This document shows, in pieces, positions 1 to 6,077 of a stretch of 6,986 nt of DNA. The DNA comes from JABDGC01 sp964466595 (GTDB taxonomy: Bacteria; Pseudomonadota; Gammaproteobacteria; DSM-16500), in the NCBI GenBank assembly GCA_964466595.1, contig CAYXNR010000075.1:1-6986 (forward strand), read 5' to 3'. A program made the translations under genes and the position numbers. Position 1 is the stretch's first letter. Each line of letters opens with the position of its first letter. The notes under the pieces are model-generated. The model ran no database searches and was not told where the DNA came from. It saw only the letters and a list, made by a program, of their open reading frames with translations.

Positions 1-25
1 TTCGTTGTTTATTTTCTACCCTTGG

Positions 26-59
26 AAGGGTGTATTTCAAGATACAACCCCTTTTTTTT
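26..59 (+). terminator. Rho-independent terminator, rightward
   Basis: AGGGTGTAT on the left pairs with ATACAACCCCT on the right, with one bulged A and a loop of about six bases. A run of eight T follows at once (52-59). The T run is on the plus strand, so this would end a rightward transcript entering from outside the window. A second short hairpin (ACCCTT/AAGGGT, two-base loop) overlaps its left side. It is in the wrong orientation to terminate the leftward gene whose stop is at 156. Confidence 0.6.
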
Positions 60-155
60 ACCCTTTTTCTTTTTTAGTATGAAGTGAGGCAATTATTCCT
101 GGCAATAAGCCCAACGATTAATTGGCAAGCTGCTTGTTTTTGGGGGCAAGATCAG

Positions 156-1055
156 TTATTTGGGTTTAGGGGTAGGCGGTTGAGGTTGATCTGTCATTTT
201 TTGATTCTCAATTTTTTGACGAATTGATAAAAAAGGATCATTGGAGCTATAAGAGACAGCTGCTTTTAAAAGGGCGCTATAAAAATCCTGGGTATCTGGA
301 TGTCTTCTAATGGCGAATATCCTCCCGTAAAATCCAGTTCTTTTTTTTGCAATGTTTGTTATCGCGATAAATAAATGTAGTGCTTCTGCATCACTGAGTT
401 GGTTGAGGTCTTTATTAGCCAATAACGCTTTCATTTTTTTAATCCCGGTAATACCATACCTAGCCTTATTACTCCAAAATTGATCATTATCCAGTATATT
501 TTTAATTTGAGGTAATAAAATTTTACTTTCTTGCGCTACGAGAAAAGAATAAAACTGATTGGGAACGACTAATGAGTTTTTGTCTGGGTTGCGAATTTCT
601 TTCAGAGCATCTTCTTGTTTAACGTTTAGTTCATTTAATCCCTCTAAAATAAGAATAATTATTACCGATACTGTTGAATTGTATTTTTTTGATATTTGGT
701 TTTCTTCACCGAAAAAGTGACCAGAATATTTACTAAATTGATCCATTTTAAAAGGCAGTTCTTCTAAATCGGTAAGATTTTTACGAGTCAGTCCTAAGGG
801 TTTATCTTTAATAAGCTCATCAATAACATCTATATAAATATTGCGAGCTATAGCATGAGGTAGGTTTTCAGCCCCAGGCTTATTTTTTGATGGAAGTAAA
901 AAGACATATGAATCCAAGACTGTCCGAAAATGATAAGCGGCTTCTAAAAAAGCTAAGCTATTATTAGAAATATTTTTAAGAGTTTCTCTTAAATTATCCC
1001 ACTCATTAACTAATTGTTCTCGTCTTATCTGCAGTTCTTTTTTTCTGTCTAGCAT
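156..1055 (-). CDS. Hypothetical protein, 299 aa, possible host-interaction protein
   Basis: I do not recognise the family. The ATG at 1055 has GGAG placed six bases upstream, which supports this start. The N-terminus (residues 1-30) is highly charged and predicted helical. Residues 129-140 are a short hydrophobic stretch (VSVIIILILEGL), too short to be a convincing membrane segment. There is no signal peptide. Residues 236-265 are basic and end in RRHPDTQDFYSALL, and the last residues are proline- and lysine-rich (PQPPTPKPK). The overall look, a soluble, helical, lysine-rich protein with no enzyme motif, is typical of the many orphan proteins of Legionella- and Coxiella-like bacteria, some of which are secreted effectors; that role is only inference here. 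It stands alone, transcribed leftward. Coding is certain from length and codon pattern; function is open. Confidence 0.8.
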   Translation of the reverse strand: MLDRKKELQIRREQLVNEWDNLRETLKNISNNSLAFLEAAYHFRTVLDSYVFLLPSKNKPGAENLPHAIARNIYIDVIDELIKDKPLGLTRKNLTDLEELPFKMDQFSKYSGHFFGEENQISKKYNSTVSVIIILILEGLNELNVKQEDALKEIRNPDKNSLVVPNQFYSFLVAQESKILLPQIKNILDNDQFWSNKARYGITGIKKMKALLANKDLNQLSDAEALHLFIAITNIAKKRTGFYGRIFAIRRHPDTQDFYSALLKAAVSYSSNDPFLSIRQKIENQKMTDQPQPPTPKPK

Positions 1056-1085
1056 AGAACTCCGGAATTGTTAATTTCTATTTTA

Positions 1086-1116
1086 AGTATAGTAGGTATT
1101 TCATTGTAAATATTAA
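1086..1116 (-). promoter_or_regulatory. Possible promoter of the 299-aa gene
   Basis: On the minus strand a TATACT box (1091-1086) lies about 30 bases upstream of the ATG at 1055. A TTAATA hexamer (1116-1111) sits 19 bases further upstream; a better-matching TTTACA (1110-1105) is only 13 bases away. The -10 box is good and the -35 is poor. The surrounding DNA is A+T-rich, so chance matches are likely. Confidence 0.3.
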
Positions 1117-1145
1117 ATGCTTTGTTTCTTAAATAAATGAGTAAA

Positions 1146-1259
1146 ATGAAGGATATAAGCGGATATTTCCTGAATAGACTTATTCTCGAAAAACATGGAA
1201 TTGATTTTATCGATGCTGTTGAGGTATTTTATAACTCACCTTACGCACTGTCATTCTGA
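1146..1259 (+). pseudogene. BrnT-like (DUF497) toxin, N-terminal remnant
   Basis: A 37-codon reading frame encodes NRLILEKHGIDF followed by DAVEVFYNSPYAL. This closely matches the N-terminal signature of the BrnT/DUF497 family, in which a W-D-E-x-K-x-x-x-N-L-x-K-H-G-I-x-F motif is followed by an A-x-x-V-F-x-D segment. BrnT is a RelE-like ribonuclease toxin of about 90 residues paired with a BrnA antitoxin. Here the first residues (MKDISGYFL) no longer match the usual F-E-W-D-E start. The family similarity ends at about 1250, where an unrelated repeat-like sequence begins and supplies the stop codon. Most of the catalytic fold and the antitoxin gene are absent, so it cannot be functional. The match was made by eye to the family pattern. 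Confidence 0.6.
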
Positions 1260-1276
1260 GGAGCGCTTTTTGCGAC
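1247..1276. repeat. TCATTCTGAGGAGCG-type dispersed intergenic repeat
   Basis: The segment GTCATTCTGAGGAGCG, then GCGACGAAGGAT a few bases later, resembles a short intergenic repeat (consensus like GTCATTCTGAG...GACGAAGGATC) that I recall as dispersed in many bacterial genomes, including intracellular ones. Only one copy is present here, so its repeat status rests on memory and not on this window. It abuts the BrnT remnant and marks the point where that gene is lost. Confidence 0.4.
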
Positions 1277-1329
1277 GAAGGATTGATAAGGCCACTATTT
1301 TAACCCAAAATAAGAAAAAAGGGGTCAGA

Positions 1330-1400
1330 AAAAGGGGTCAAGTATTCACATGACACAAATAAAAAATGGAAATGTGTCATGTGAATACTTGACCCCTTTC
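1330..1400. repeat. Palindromic repeat element, copy 1 (71 bp)
   Basis: Two perfect 27-base arms (1331-1357 and 1373-1399) flank a 15-base A-rich loop. The arm begins AAAGGGGTCAAGTATTCA. The whole stretch 1330-1400 is identical, loop included and in the same orientation, to 3427-3497. A partial extra unit GGGGTCAGAA (1321-1330) precedes it, so GGGGTC occurs twice in tandem (1321 and 1334). Terminal GGGGTC units around a long stem resemble the REP-like or MITE palindromes mobilised by RAYT/IS200-type Y1 transposases; no transposase is present in the window. On the minus strand the hairpin is followed by T5 and then T6, so it could also terminate transcription of the leftward gene ending at 1469. 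Confidence 0.85.
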
Positions 1401-1468
1401 CTTTCATCTTGATTTCATCCTTTAAAAAATAAGCAAATTATGCGTTTGGATGTGGGATCCGCCTCAGC

Positions 1469-2760
1469 CTATTTACCAAAAACAGGTTTAAAAATATCTT
1501 CGAGTTTTATTAGATCAGATTTATACATATCTTGTGCGCCACCTGGGCGCTCATATCCATTAATTGCATCTAATAGCGCCACTGTTTGTCCGGGGCCTGT
1601 GGCTGCATAAGTCTTGCAAGACTGCTGTTTTTGTTCGACATAAGCTTTCCAGCCTCCCCGCGATAAAAACGCAACCTCGTGCAAGCCCGGCGCGCACGCA
1701 GCCCAGAATATCCGACAAAAAAATCAATGCCTAACCGTGATTGAGGATTATAGAAGTAAGAAGAACCATCTGTGTTATTTAAAGTACGAGGAGAAATCTT
1801 GCCTTTCTCCATAGCTGGACCAATCCCATCGCGCACAACCTGGGCATCACGTGAAGATAACTGCGCTTGTAATTTACCATAGCCATTGATTATAAATACG
1901 TCCCTTTGATTCCAATCACTAAAGCGATCAAAATTGGTGTCATACCAATCCAGCGTTTCTCTTAAAATCATCGGGTCGAAAATATACCCTGAAATAAGCA
2001 CTCGATTAGCATCAGGCCTTAAATCTTTTTCAAGCTGATCAATCAGCGGTTGACACTTTGCTTGAAACTGTTCCAAACTATCGTCATCTTTACTTTCTAA
2101 GGCAATAATCCCCTCTCCAAATCTTTTAATGGTCTCCAGAATCTGCTGATTTCTTGCCTCATTTCCCCGGATGGCTTCTTCTGAGGTTACGACTTTTAAT
2201 TGTTCCGCCACTTCATCTCGAGAAAGTCCGGCCGCTGCAATTAACCTTTCAACAGCACCCCGTTCTTCTTCCTTCTTTATCCTCATCCTCAAGTCAACAT
2301 CGCCTGCCATCGCTGCTATCTGTAAGAGCGTTCCTTCGACAGGCCGTTGTAAAGGATCAAAGGCTCGGGTGATACAATGAACAAGATGAGGATTTTGTTT
2401 GACTAAGGCCAGGGCTTTTTTTATGTCTTCTTTTTCACCGCGTAAAATAAGAGTGGCAGCCTGCTTAGCCAGCTTCCTAAAAAAATATTCGATTTTTACT
2501 CCAAAAAGAGTGAAATTTTGGCGTTCTGCTAGAGAAAAGGGTTTGGTTTCATCATCAGGATGACCAAGCCAGTTGGTGTTAACATCATCACCTACATAGC
2601 CTAATACAATTTCTGGAAGACCTTGCGTAAACTGAGCGCTTCTCATCACTTCGCCCGCAGCATCGGGATCATGAGAGATGAAAGGCTCCGAAGGAAGGGC
2701 TGCTTTGCTGCTGGTAGATAATAATTCAGGGTCTTGATTTTCTGATGAATGGTTAGGCAT
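1469..2760 (-). pseudogene. Ankyrin-like protein gene, frameshifted near its 3' end
   Basis: Two overlapping frames make one gene of about 430 residues. The first runs from the ATG at 2760 to about residue 348. The second resumes around 1723-1685 and continues to the stop at 1469, through HEVAFLSRGGWKAYVEQ to the C-terminal EDIFKPVFGK. The span is one base short of a multiple of three. A run of seven A at 1717-1723 (T on the coding strand) is the likely site; eight T would restore the frame. I chose the ATG at 2760 because GAGGG lies eight bases upstream; the ATG at 2799 has no ribosome site. Residues 111-156 resemble a helical ankyrin-type repeat (GTLLQIAAMAGDVDLR). The rest is soluble and helical, with a DGSSYFYNPQSRLG segment before the break. 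I recall similar proteins in Legionella- and Rickettsiella-like bacteria but cannot name the family. A sequencing error is possible. Confidence 0.75.
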
Positions 2761-2796
2761 CTCTATTACCCTCGTTAGCTGGATGAATTGTACAAG

Positions 2797-2830
2797 CATA
2801 TCGCGTTATTATTTTTTCAACAAATAATAG
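2797..2830 (-). promoter_or_regulatory. Possible promoter of the ankyrin-like gene
   Basis: On the minus strand TTGTTG is followed after 17 bases by TATGCT, which overlaps the ATG at 2799. If this promoter is real, the ATG at 2799 would be untranslated and the start at 2760 is further supported. Both hexamers are weak matches to the sigma-70 consensus. Confidence 0.25.
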
Positions 2831-2848
2831 TCATTTTTCACGGGATTA

Positions 2849-2914
2849 TTATGCCTTGATCATCTTTTGTACCTGCTTTGCCTGTCCTTCCAACTGAGCT
2901 TTTTCTCTTTTACC
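2849..2914 (-). pseudogene. C-terminal remnant of a second kfrA-like gene
   Basis: The minus strand reads EKAQLEGQAKQVQKMIKA followed by TAA. The intact kfrA-like protein at 4813-5877 ends EKAQLEGQAKQMQKRIGV, so 13 of 14 residues match in the shared segment. The DNA differs at 7 of 42 positions there, mostly silently, which points to a diverged homologue and not a recent copy. The frame stays open upstream to about 2977 but shows no further likeness to the kfrA protein. It has no ATG, although an AAAGGA ribosome-like site precedes an ATA codon at 2974. This is the 3' tip of a lost coiled-coil gene fused to unrelated sequence. Confidence 0.7.
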
Positions 2915-2946
2915 CCTTTTATTTTTAAGATCAGACGCGACAGGCT

Positions 2947-2964
2947 CGGTAATTTGTATTACCG
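2947..2964. other. Perfect 7-bp hairpin, possible weak terminator
   Basis: CGGTAAT and ATTACCG flank a TTGT loop. A T6 run on the plus strand begins about nine bases after the stem, too far for a standard terminator, and no rightward gene precedes it. On the minus strand it lies about 30 bases beyond the stop of the winged-helix gene but has no T run, so at best it would protect the transcript's 3' end. Confidence 0.3.
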
Positions 2965-2996
2965 GGGCTAGTATTTTTTATTCCTTTATGGATAAC

Positions 2997-3401
2997 TTAA
3001 ATGTATGCCTCTAGCTTCAAAGTCGGAGCAACAAGTTCAACAATTTTATGTCTACCATGCCCAGCAGGGTTTACTTCCTCATGCGTCTTGACTATGCCAA
3101 CGCTCTCCATTTCATGTATATCCCTCTTAACAGCAGAACGAGTACGATGAATTGCTTTGGCAATATTGGTTATCGAATCTGGATGTTTTCTAATACTAGC
3201 AATCAACTTTATTTTTGCAGCACTCAAAAAATGAAGCATTTCTGTGGGATCTACAAAAGTTAATGTAGCGCAGCGTTTTTTGATTATCTCTCCGCGATCA
3301 GCAGCGCGCATAATTTCCCTCGCGCCAGAGAAAAATTCTTTAACAGAACCTGTTTTAACTTTCAATATATTAGCGGTTCTTTTTGATTTTGATTTTTTCA
3401 T
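2997..3401 (-). CDS. HVO_A0114-type winged-helix DNA-binding protein, orphan antitoxin
   Basis: The 134-residue product has a lysine-rich N-terminus, an FFSGAREIMRAADRGE segment (residues 23-38), a T-F-x-D-P-x-E linker, and a winged helix from about residue 60 to 125. The recognition part is SITNIAKAIHRTRSAVKRDI (76-95), followed by MESVGIV and the wing. This arrangement matches the HVO_A0114 group of small DNA-binding proteins, ArsR/MarR-like folds often encoded beside a toxin (commonly a TumE/DUF6516-type protein, usually upstream) and acting as antitoxin and autorepressor. The start is the ATG at 3401, which has GGGAGG six bases upstream; a longer TTG-initiated frame from 3425 lacks this support. 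No toxin gene is adjacent: a palindromic repeat begins 25 bases upstream, then comes a methyltransferase. Either the toxin was lost or the protein has an independent role. Family call is fairly sure, partner loss is inference. Confidence 0.8.
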   Translation of the reverse strand: MKKSKSKRTANILKVKTGSVKEFFSGAREIMRAADRGEIIKKRCATLTFVDPTEMLHFLSAAKIKLIASIRKHPDSITNIAKAIHRTRSAVKRDIHEMESVGIVKTHEEVNPAGHGRHKIVELVAPTLKLEAYI

Positions 3402-3407
3402 GCAAAG

Positions 3408-3413
3408 CCTCCC
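3408..3413 (-). promoter_or_regulatory. Ribosome binding site that fixes the winged-helix gene start
   Basis: GGGAGG on the minus strand sits six bases before the ATG at 3401. It lies inside the longer TTG-started frame and therefore argues for the shorter protein. Confidence 0.7.
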
Positions 3414-3426
3414 ATTCTCTTTCAAG

Positions 3427-3497
3427 AAAAGGGGTCAAGTATTCACATGACACAAATAAAAAATGGAAATGTGTCATGTGAATACTTGACCCCTTTC
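3427..3497. repeat. Palindromic repeat element, copy 2 (71 bp)
   Basis: Identical over all 71 bases to 1330-1400, in the same orientation, with 27-base arms at 3428-3454 and 3470-3496. On its right side CTGAC follows, a partial complement of the extra outer unit seen on the left of copy 1, so the full element probably carries GGGGTCAGAA on both ends. It occupies the place where the promoter of the winged-helix gene (2997-3401) should be, and lies about 60 bases beyond the stop of the methyltransferase gene, whose transcript would run through the hairpin. The nine-base sequence TTCTCTTTC occurs on both sides (3415-3423 and 3508-3516), possibly a target duplication, but it is low-complexity. 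Confidence 0.85.
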
Positions 3498-3555
3498 TGA
3501 CTTTCCTTTCTCTTTCTTTGTGATCAGCCTCCCGAAGAGCAATATGTAAATATAC

Positions 3556-4458
3556 CTATTCCTTTCTCCCAGAAATCAAATACATGATTAGTCCACCTGC
3601 AGAAAAAAGTTGTTTATTTTTATACCCGCTCATTATACGATCTTTATTTTTGAGAACTCTTTCCCAGTGGGCTTTAAATTCCGGCGGCAGTCCTCCGCCC
3701 GCAAGAAATAATTCTTGCATTTCTTCTTTTATATTGTCCCAGTGTTCTTTTGAATCCTCATTTAATCCAGAAAGTGTAATGCGTTCGCGCGGTGAATCAT
3801 AAGGTGGAATAAAATAATCGGCAAGATCGGAAAGATAGACCTGAATATTTTGAACACGCGCTTGGTAAAAATAGAAAGGGACCATATCACCACGAAATGC
3901 ATTCCCTTTATTTAATTTTTCTCTACCACGTTCGCAAATTAATTCAAAACGAACAGAATCAACAATCTCATTAATAGGGTCATTAAAAGTTAAGTTATTA
4001 AAAATAAGACGCGATACTAAATTATTAGGCTCAGCCACCGCAATCAATCCACCTGGTTTTAATACACGCAACATTTCATTCAATGCAATAGCTGTGTCTT
4101 TAACGTGTACCAAAACTGTTTGGCAAGTCACCATATCAAAATAATGATCAGGGAAAGGAATGGCTTCTGCGGTTCCAATTTGATAGGTACTACAGGATCC
4201 TAGTCCTTTTTGTTGCGCTCGTTCAGCTGCTTTTTCTACCCATATTTCTTCTGGATCAATACCTGTCACGTGCCTTTCAGGCGATAAATAAGGAGCAAGC
4301 AATTGCCCCCAATGGCCTATGCCACATCCTACATCAAGCATGCTTTTCACTTGAGTCAGTTCCCAGCGCTTCGCCATGAGGGCAAGAAAATCAGATGAGT
4401 ACCAATAATCTCGAATATCAGATAATACATTTTCTGAGTGTGGCTTTTTCTTTGTCAT
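3556..4458 (-). CDS. Class I SAM-dependent methyltransferase
   Basis: The 300-residue protein carries a Rossmann-type methyltransferase domain of the Methyltransf_11/UbiE kind. Motif I is LDVGCGIGHWG (41-51), which binds S-adenosylmethionine. The acidic residue at the end of strand 2 is D68 in GIDPE. EAIPFPDHYFDMV (98-110) forms the motif II region, and MLRVLKPGG (129-137) is the usual motif after strand 4. The C-terminal 150 residues are unusual, aromatic-rich and probably define the substrate, which I cannot name; small molecules are more likely than DNA because there is no DPPY-type motif. There is no signal peptide, so it is cytosolic. It lies 29 bases downstream of the GIY-YIG gene on the same strand, so co-transcription is likely. 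The ribosome site before the ATG at 4458 is weak, which fits translation coupled to the upstream gene. Confidence 0.88.
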   Translation of the reverse strand: MTKKKPHSENVLSDIRDYWYSSDFLALMAKRWELTQVKSMLDVGCGIGHWGQLLAPYLSPERHVTGIDPEEIWVEKAAERAQQKGLGSCSTYQIGTAEAIPFPDHYFDMVTCQTVLVHVKDTAIALNEMLRVLKPGGLIAVAEPNNLVSRLIFNNLTFNDPINEIVDSVRFELICERGREKLNKGNAFRGDMVPFYFYQARVQNIQVYLSDLADYFIPPYDSPRERITLSGLNEDSKEHWDNIKEEMQELFLAGGGLPPEFKAHWERVLKNKDRIMSGYKNKQLFSAGGLIMYLISGRKE

Positions 4459-4487
4459 GATTATTATTTTTCTCTATTTATTGATAT

Positions 4488-4778
4488 TTAGTCCGTTTTT
4501 GCTATCAAAGCTGACAGAAGCTGTGGGCTTAAAATTAACGCTTCCTTTTCAGTTTTCGATAACTTTTTAATCTGCTTTTCTATTTTCATTGCTTCCGATC
4601 TACTACCACTGACCTGCCAGCTCTGGGCAAGGCTGACAGGTTTAAAACTGCGGGTATATTTGCATTTTATTGTACCTGATGAATGCTCCTCATAACGGCG
4701 GTTAAGATCGGTGGTATAGCCCGTATAATAACTTCCATTACTGCATTTTAAAATGTATATCCAATAAATTTTGGTCAT
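4488..4778 (-). CDS. GIY-YIG nuclease family protein (UPF0213/YhbQ type)
   Basis: The 96-residue protein is a single compact GIY-YIG domain, the usual length for the UPF0213 group. The first motif is WIYILKC (6-12) and the second YYTGYT (17-22). Arginines 27 and 28 and histidine 32 in LNRRYEEH correspond to the conserved basic cluster, and E67 in MKIEKQIKKLSKTEKE (64-79) matches the metal-binding glutamate. All expected catalytic positions are present. Members of this group are thought to cleave DNA, perhaps in repair, but their role is poorly defined. The gene begins 34 bases after the stop of the kfrA-like gene and ends 29 bases before the methyltransferase, all on one strand. Its ribosome site is not obvious. 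Confidence 0.9.
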   Translation of the reverse strand: MTKIYWIYILKCSNGSYYTGYTTDLNRRYEEHSSGTIKCKYTRSFKPVSLAQSWQVSGSRSEAMKIEKQIKKLSKTEKEALILSPQLLSALIAKTD

Positions 4779-4812
4779 TAAATTCGCTTATTTTGAATTT
4801 TGACGCACTTCA

Positions 4813-5877
4813 TCACACACCTATTCTTTTTTGCATCTGCTTCGCCTGCCCTTCCAACTGTGCCTTTTCTTGCGCCAGCACCCACTTATCATGATGAAGC
4901 AGTTTATTTTGGGCTAAAGTCTCATTCAGGGCTTTTTGGCTATCTTCTAATCGGCTTGCTAAGAGCTTCGCTTCTGTTTGAGAAGCCATCAATTGATTTG
5001 ACTTTAATTCTAAGGCTTTTTGTATCTCCTTATATTGCTCCTGCCAATGCAGACTTCCTTGAAAATACCTAGCCTTCTCTTTTTCTTCTTCACTTAATTG
5101 AAGTTTCAATTTCTCAATGAAGGAGAGTGCCTTTACCTCGGCTTCCTCAAGGGCATTATGTTTTTTCTGCAAGGCTTGATATTCCTGCTGTAAGGAAGCA
5201 TTTTTATCCCTTAAAATAGTATTTTGCTCTTTAAGGGTTTTGACTTCCACTAGCAGTTCCTGTTTTTGCTTTTCAAACTGCTGTAAATCCAGCAAGCGCT
5301 GCTCCCGCGTAGATTCCCGATAATGTTCAAGATTAGCCTGAACCTGCTGATGTAAACGGTGTAATTCAGCGATGCGTTCCTGCTTTTCAAGCACTTCTTT
5401 AGCTTTAACTTCCAAGGAGGATTGTAAGCCCCCTTTCTCATTTTCTAAGGCTAAAAGTGTCTCTTCTAGCTGTTTTTTATCTAAAACGAGCTCTTTTTTC
5501 TCTTCCGTCCATTGATTCAATAACTGCTGCCAGCGTTGGTTGTTTGATTTATATTTCTCTACTTCTCTATTTAAGACAGCCACTTCCTCTTGCTGCTCCT
5601 TTTCAAGAAGAGTGCATTTATCTTCTGCGAGTTGTTTTAAGCGCTCCCAGAGGCCTTTCACCATGGCTAAGGCTTCTTGGGGAAGGTTTGAATGTAAGGA
5701 AAGTGCCTCCGTACCTGCTTGCTCTTTCCGCCAATCGCGTAAATGATTGGCAATAGTTGAATTGCTGCCCGTTTGGAGGATTTGCCGCACTTCAGCGATG
5801 GTTGGCTCCCTTCCCTGCCCTAATAATTGACTGGCTGCTTCAAATACTTCGTGCTTGGTTATTCCTGGACGTGCCAT
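4813..5877 (-). CDS. kfrA: KfrA-like DNA-binding coiled-coil protein
   Basis: The 354-residue protein begins with a KfrA N-terminal domain: residues 1-55 hold MARPGITKHEVFEAA and a helix-turn-helix around PTIAEVRQILQTGSNSTI (25-42). From about residue 85 to the end it is almost unbroken coiled coil, rich in E, K, Q and L. KfrA of IncP plasmids such as RK2 is a DNA-binding autorepressor with such a long helical tail and supports plasmid partition and stability, so a plasmid or integrated-element origin is likely. The start is secure: AGGAG lies five bases upstream of the ATG at 5877. It faces away from a decayed recombinase gene across 200 bases, an arrangement I recall for kfrA-like genes in Legionella-type genomes. 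The two following genes are close enough to share its transcript. The gene symbol names the family, not a proven orthologue. Confidence 0.85.
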   Translation of the reverse strand: MARPGITKHEVFEAASQLLGQGREPTIAEVRQILQTGSNSTIANHLRDWRKEQAGTEALSLHSNLPQEALAMVKGLWERLKQLAEDKCTLLEKEQQEEVAVLNREVEKYKSNNQRWQQLLNQWTEEKKELVLDKKQLEETLLALENEKGGLQSSLEVKAKEVLEKQERIAELHRLHQQVQANLEHYRESTREQRLLDLQQFEKQKQELLVEVKTLKEQNTILRDKNASLQQEYQALQKKHNALEEAEVKALSFIEKLKLQLSEEEKEKARYFQGSLHWQEQYKEIQKALELKSNQLMASQTEAKLLASRLEDSQKALNETLAQNKLLHHDKWVLAQEKAQLEGQAKQMQKRIGV

Positions 5878-5888
5878 TTTTGCTCCTT

Positions 5889-6070
5889 AGATTATTACGT
5901 GTCTTAATACATTCAATGTTACTATAACGTTAATGCATTGCAATTGATTTTAATATTATTTATAGTTTATCTATCGATAAGGATATTTATCGATTGTTAA
6001 TTTTGATTCTCGTTCATTAAGTATCGTATTATGGGATGAAATACAAGATATCAATCGATTTCAAAAAGGA
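5889..6070. promoter_or_regulatory. Divergent control region between kfrA-like gene and recombinase remnant
   Basis: This A+T-rich spacer holds several short repeats. ATCGAT occurs three times (5973-5978, 5989-5994, 6054-6059); the second and third extend to the inverted pair ATCGATTG/CAATCGAT. TTATCTATCGATAA (5968-5980 region) is near-palindromic. TTAATACATTCAATG (5904-5918) is loosely repeated as TTAATGCATTGCAATTG (5930-5946). KfrA proteins bind repeats in their own promoter, so these are candidate operators, or alternatively recombinase sites. A TATAGT box on the minus strand (5927-5922) is a possible -10 for the kfrA-like gene without a convincing -35. An AAAAAGGA ribosome site for the recombinase lies at 6064-6070. 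Confidence 0.45.
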
Positions 6071-6077
6071 ATAAAAC

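Noticed and set aside
2154..2380. Two rightward open frames of about 70 codons
   Set aside because: They lie antisense within the ankyrin-like gene, lack ribosome sites and are low-complexity shadow translations.
3402..3425. TTG start giving eight extra residues on the winged-helix protein
   Set aside because: The strong GGGAGG site directly before the ATG at 3401 would lie inside that extension, and the extension reaches to the edge of the palindromic repeat.
3048..3450. Rightward open frames opposite the winged-helix gene
   Set aside because: They are antisense to a recognisable DNA-binding domain; no family resemblance or start signal was seen.
1330..3497. The two palindromes as a CRISPR array
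   Set aside because: Only two copies 2.1 kb apart with genes between them; there are no regular spacers and no cas genes.
3415..3516. TTCTCTTTC on both sides of the second palindrome as a target-site duplication
   Set aside because: The sequence is a simple pyrimidine run, and copy 1 has no matching flanks, so chance is a good explanation.
3556..4778. GIY-YIG protein plus methyltransferase as a restriction-modification system
   Set aside because: The GIY-YIG protein is the short UPF0213 type, and the methyltransferase lacks the DNA-methylase catalytic motif, so there is no support beyond adjacency.
4800..5756. Open frames overlapping the kfrA-like gene on both strands
   Set aside because: The biased codon content of the long coiled coil leaves other frames open; none resembles a protein family.
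5960..6060. A dif-like XerC/XerD site in the intergenic region
   Set aside because: The inverted ATCGAT arms do not fit the 11-6-11 dif layout, and no conserved dif core was seen.
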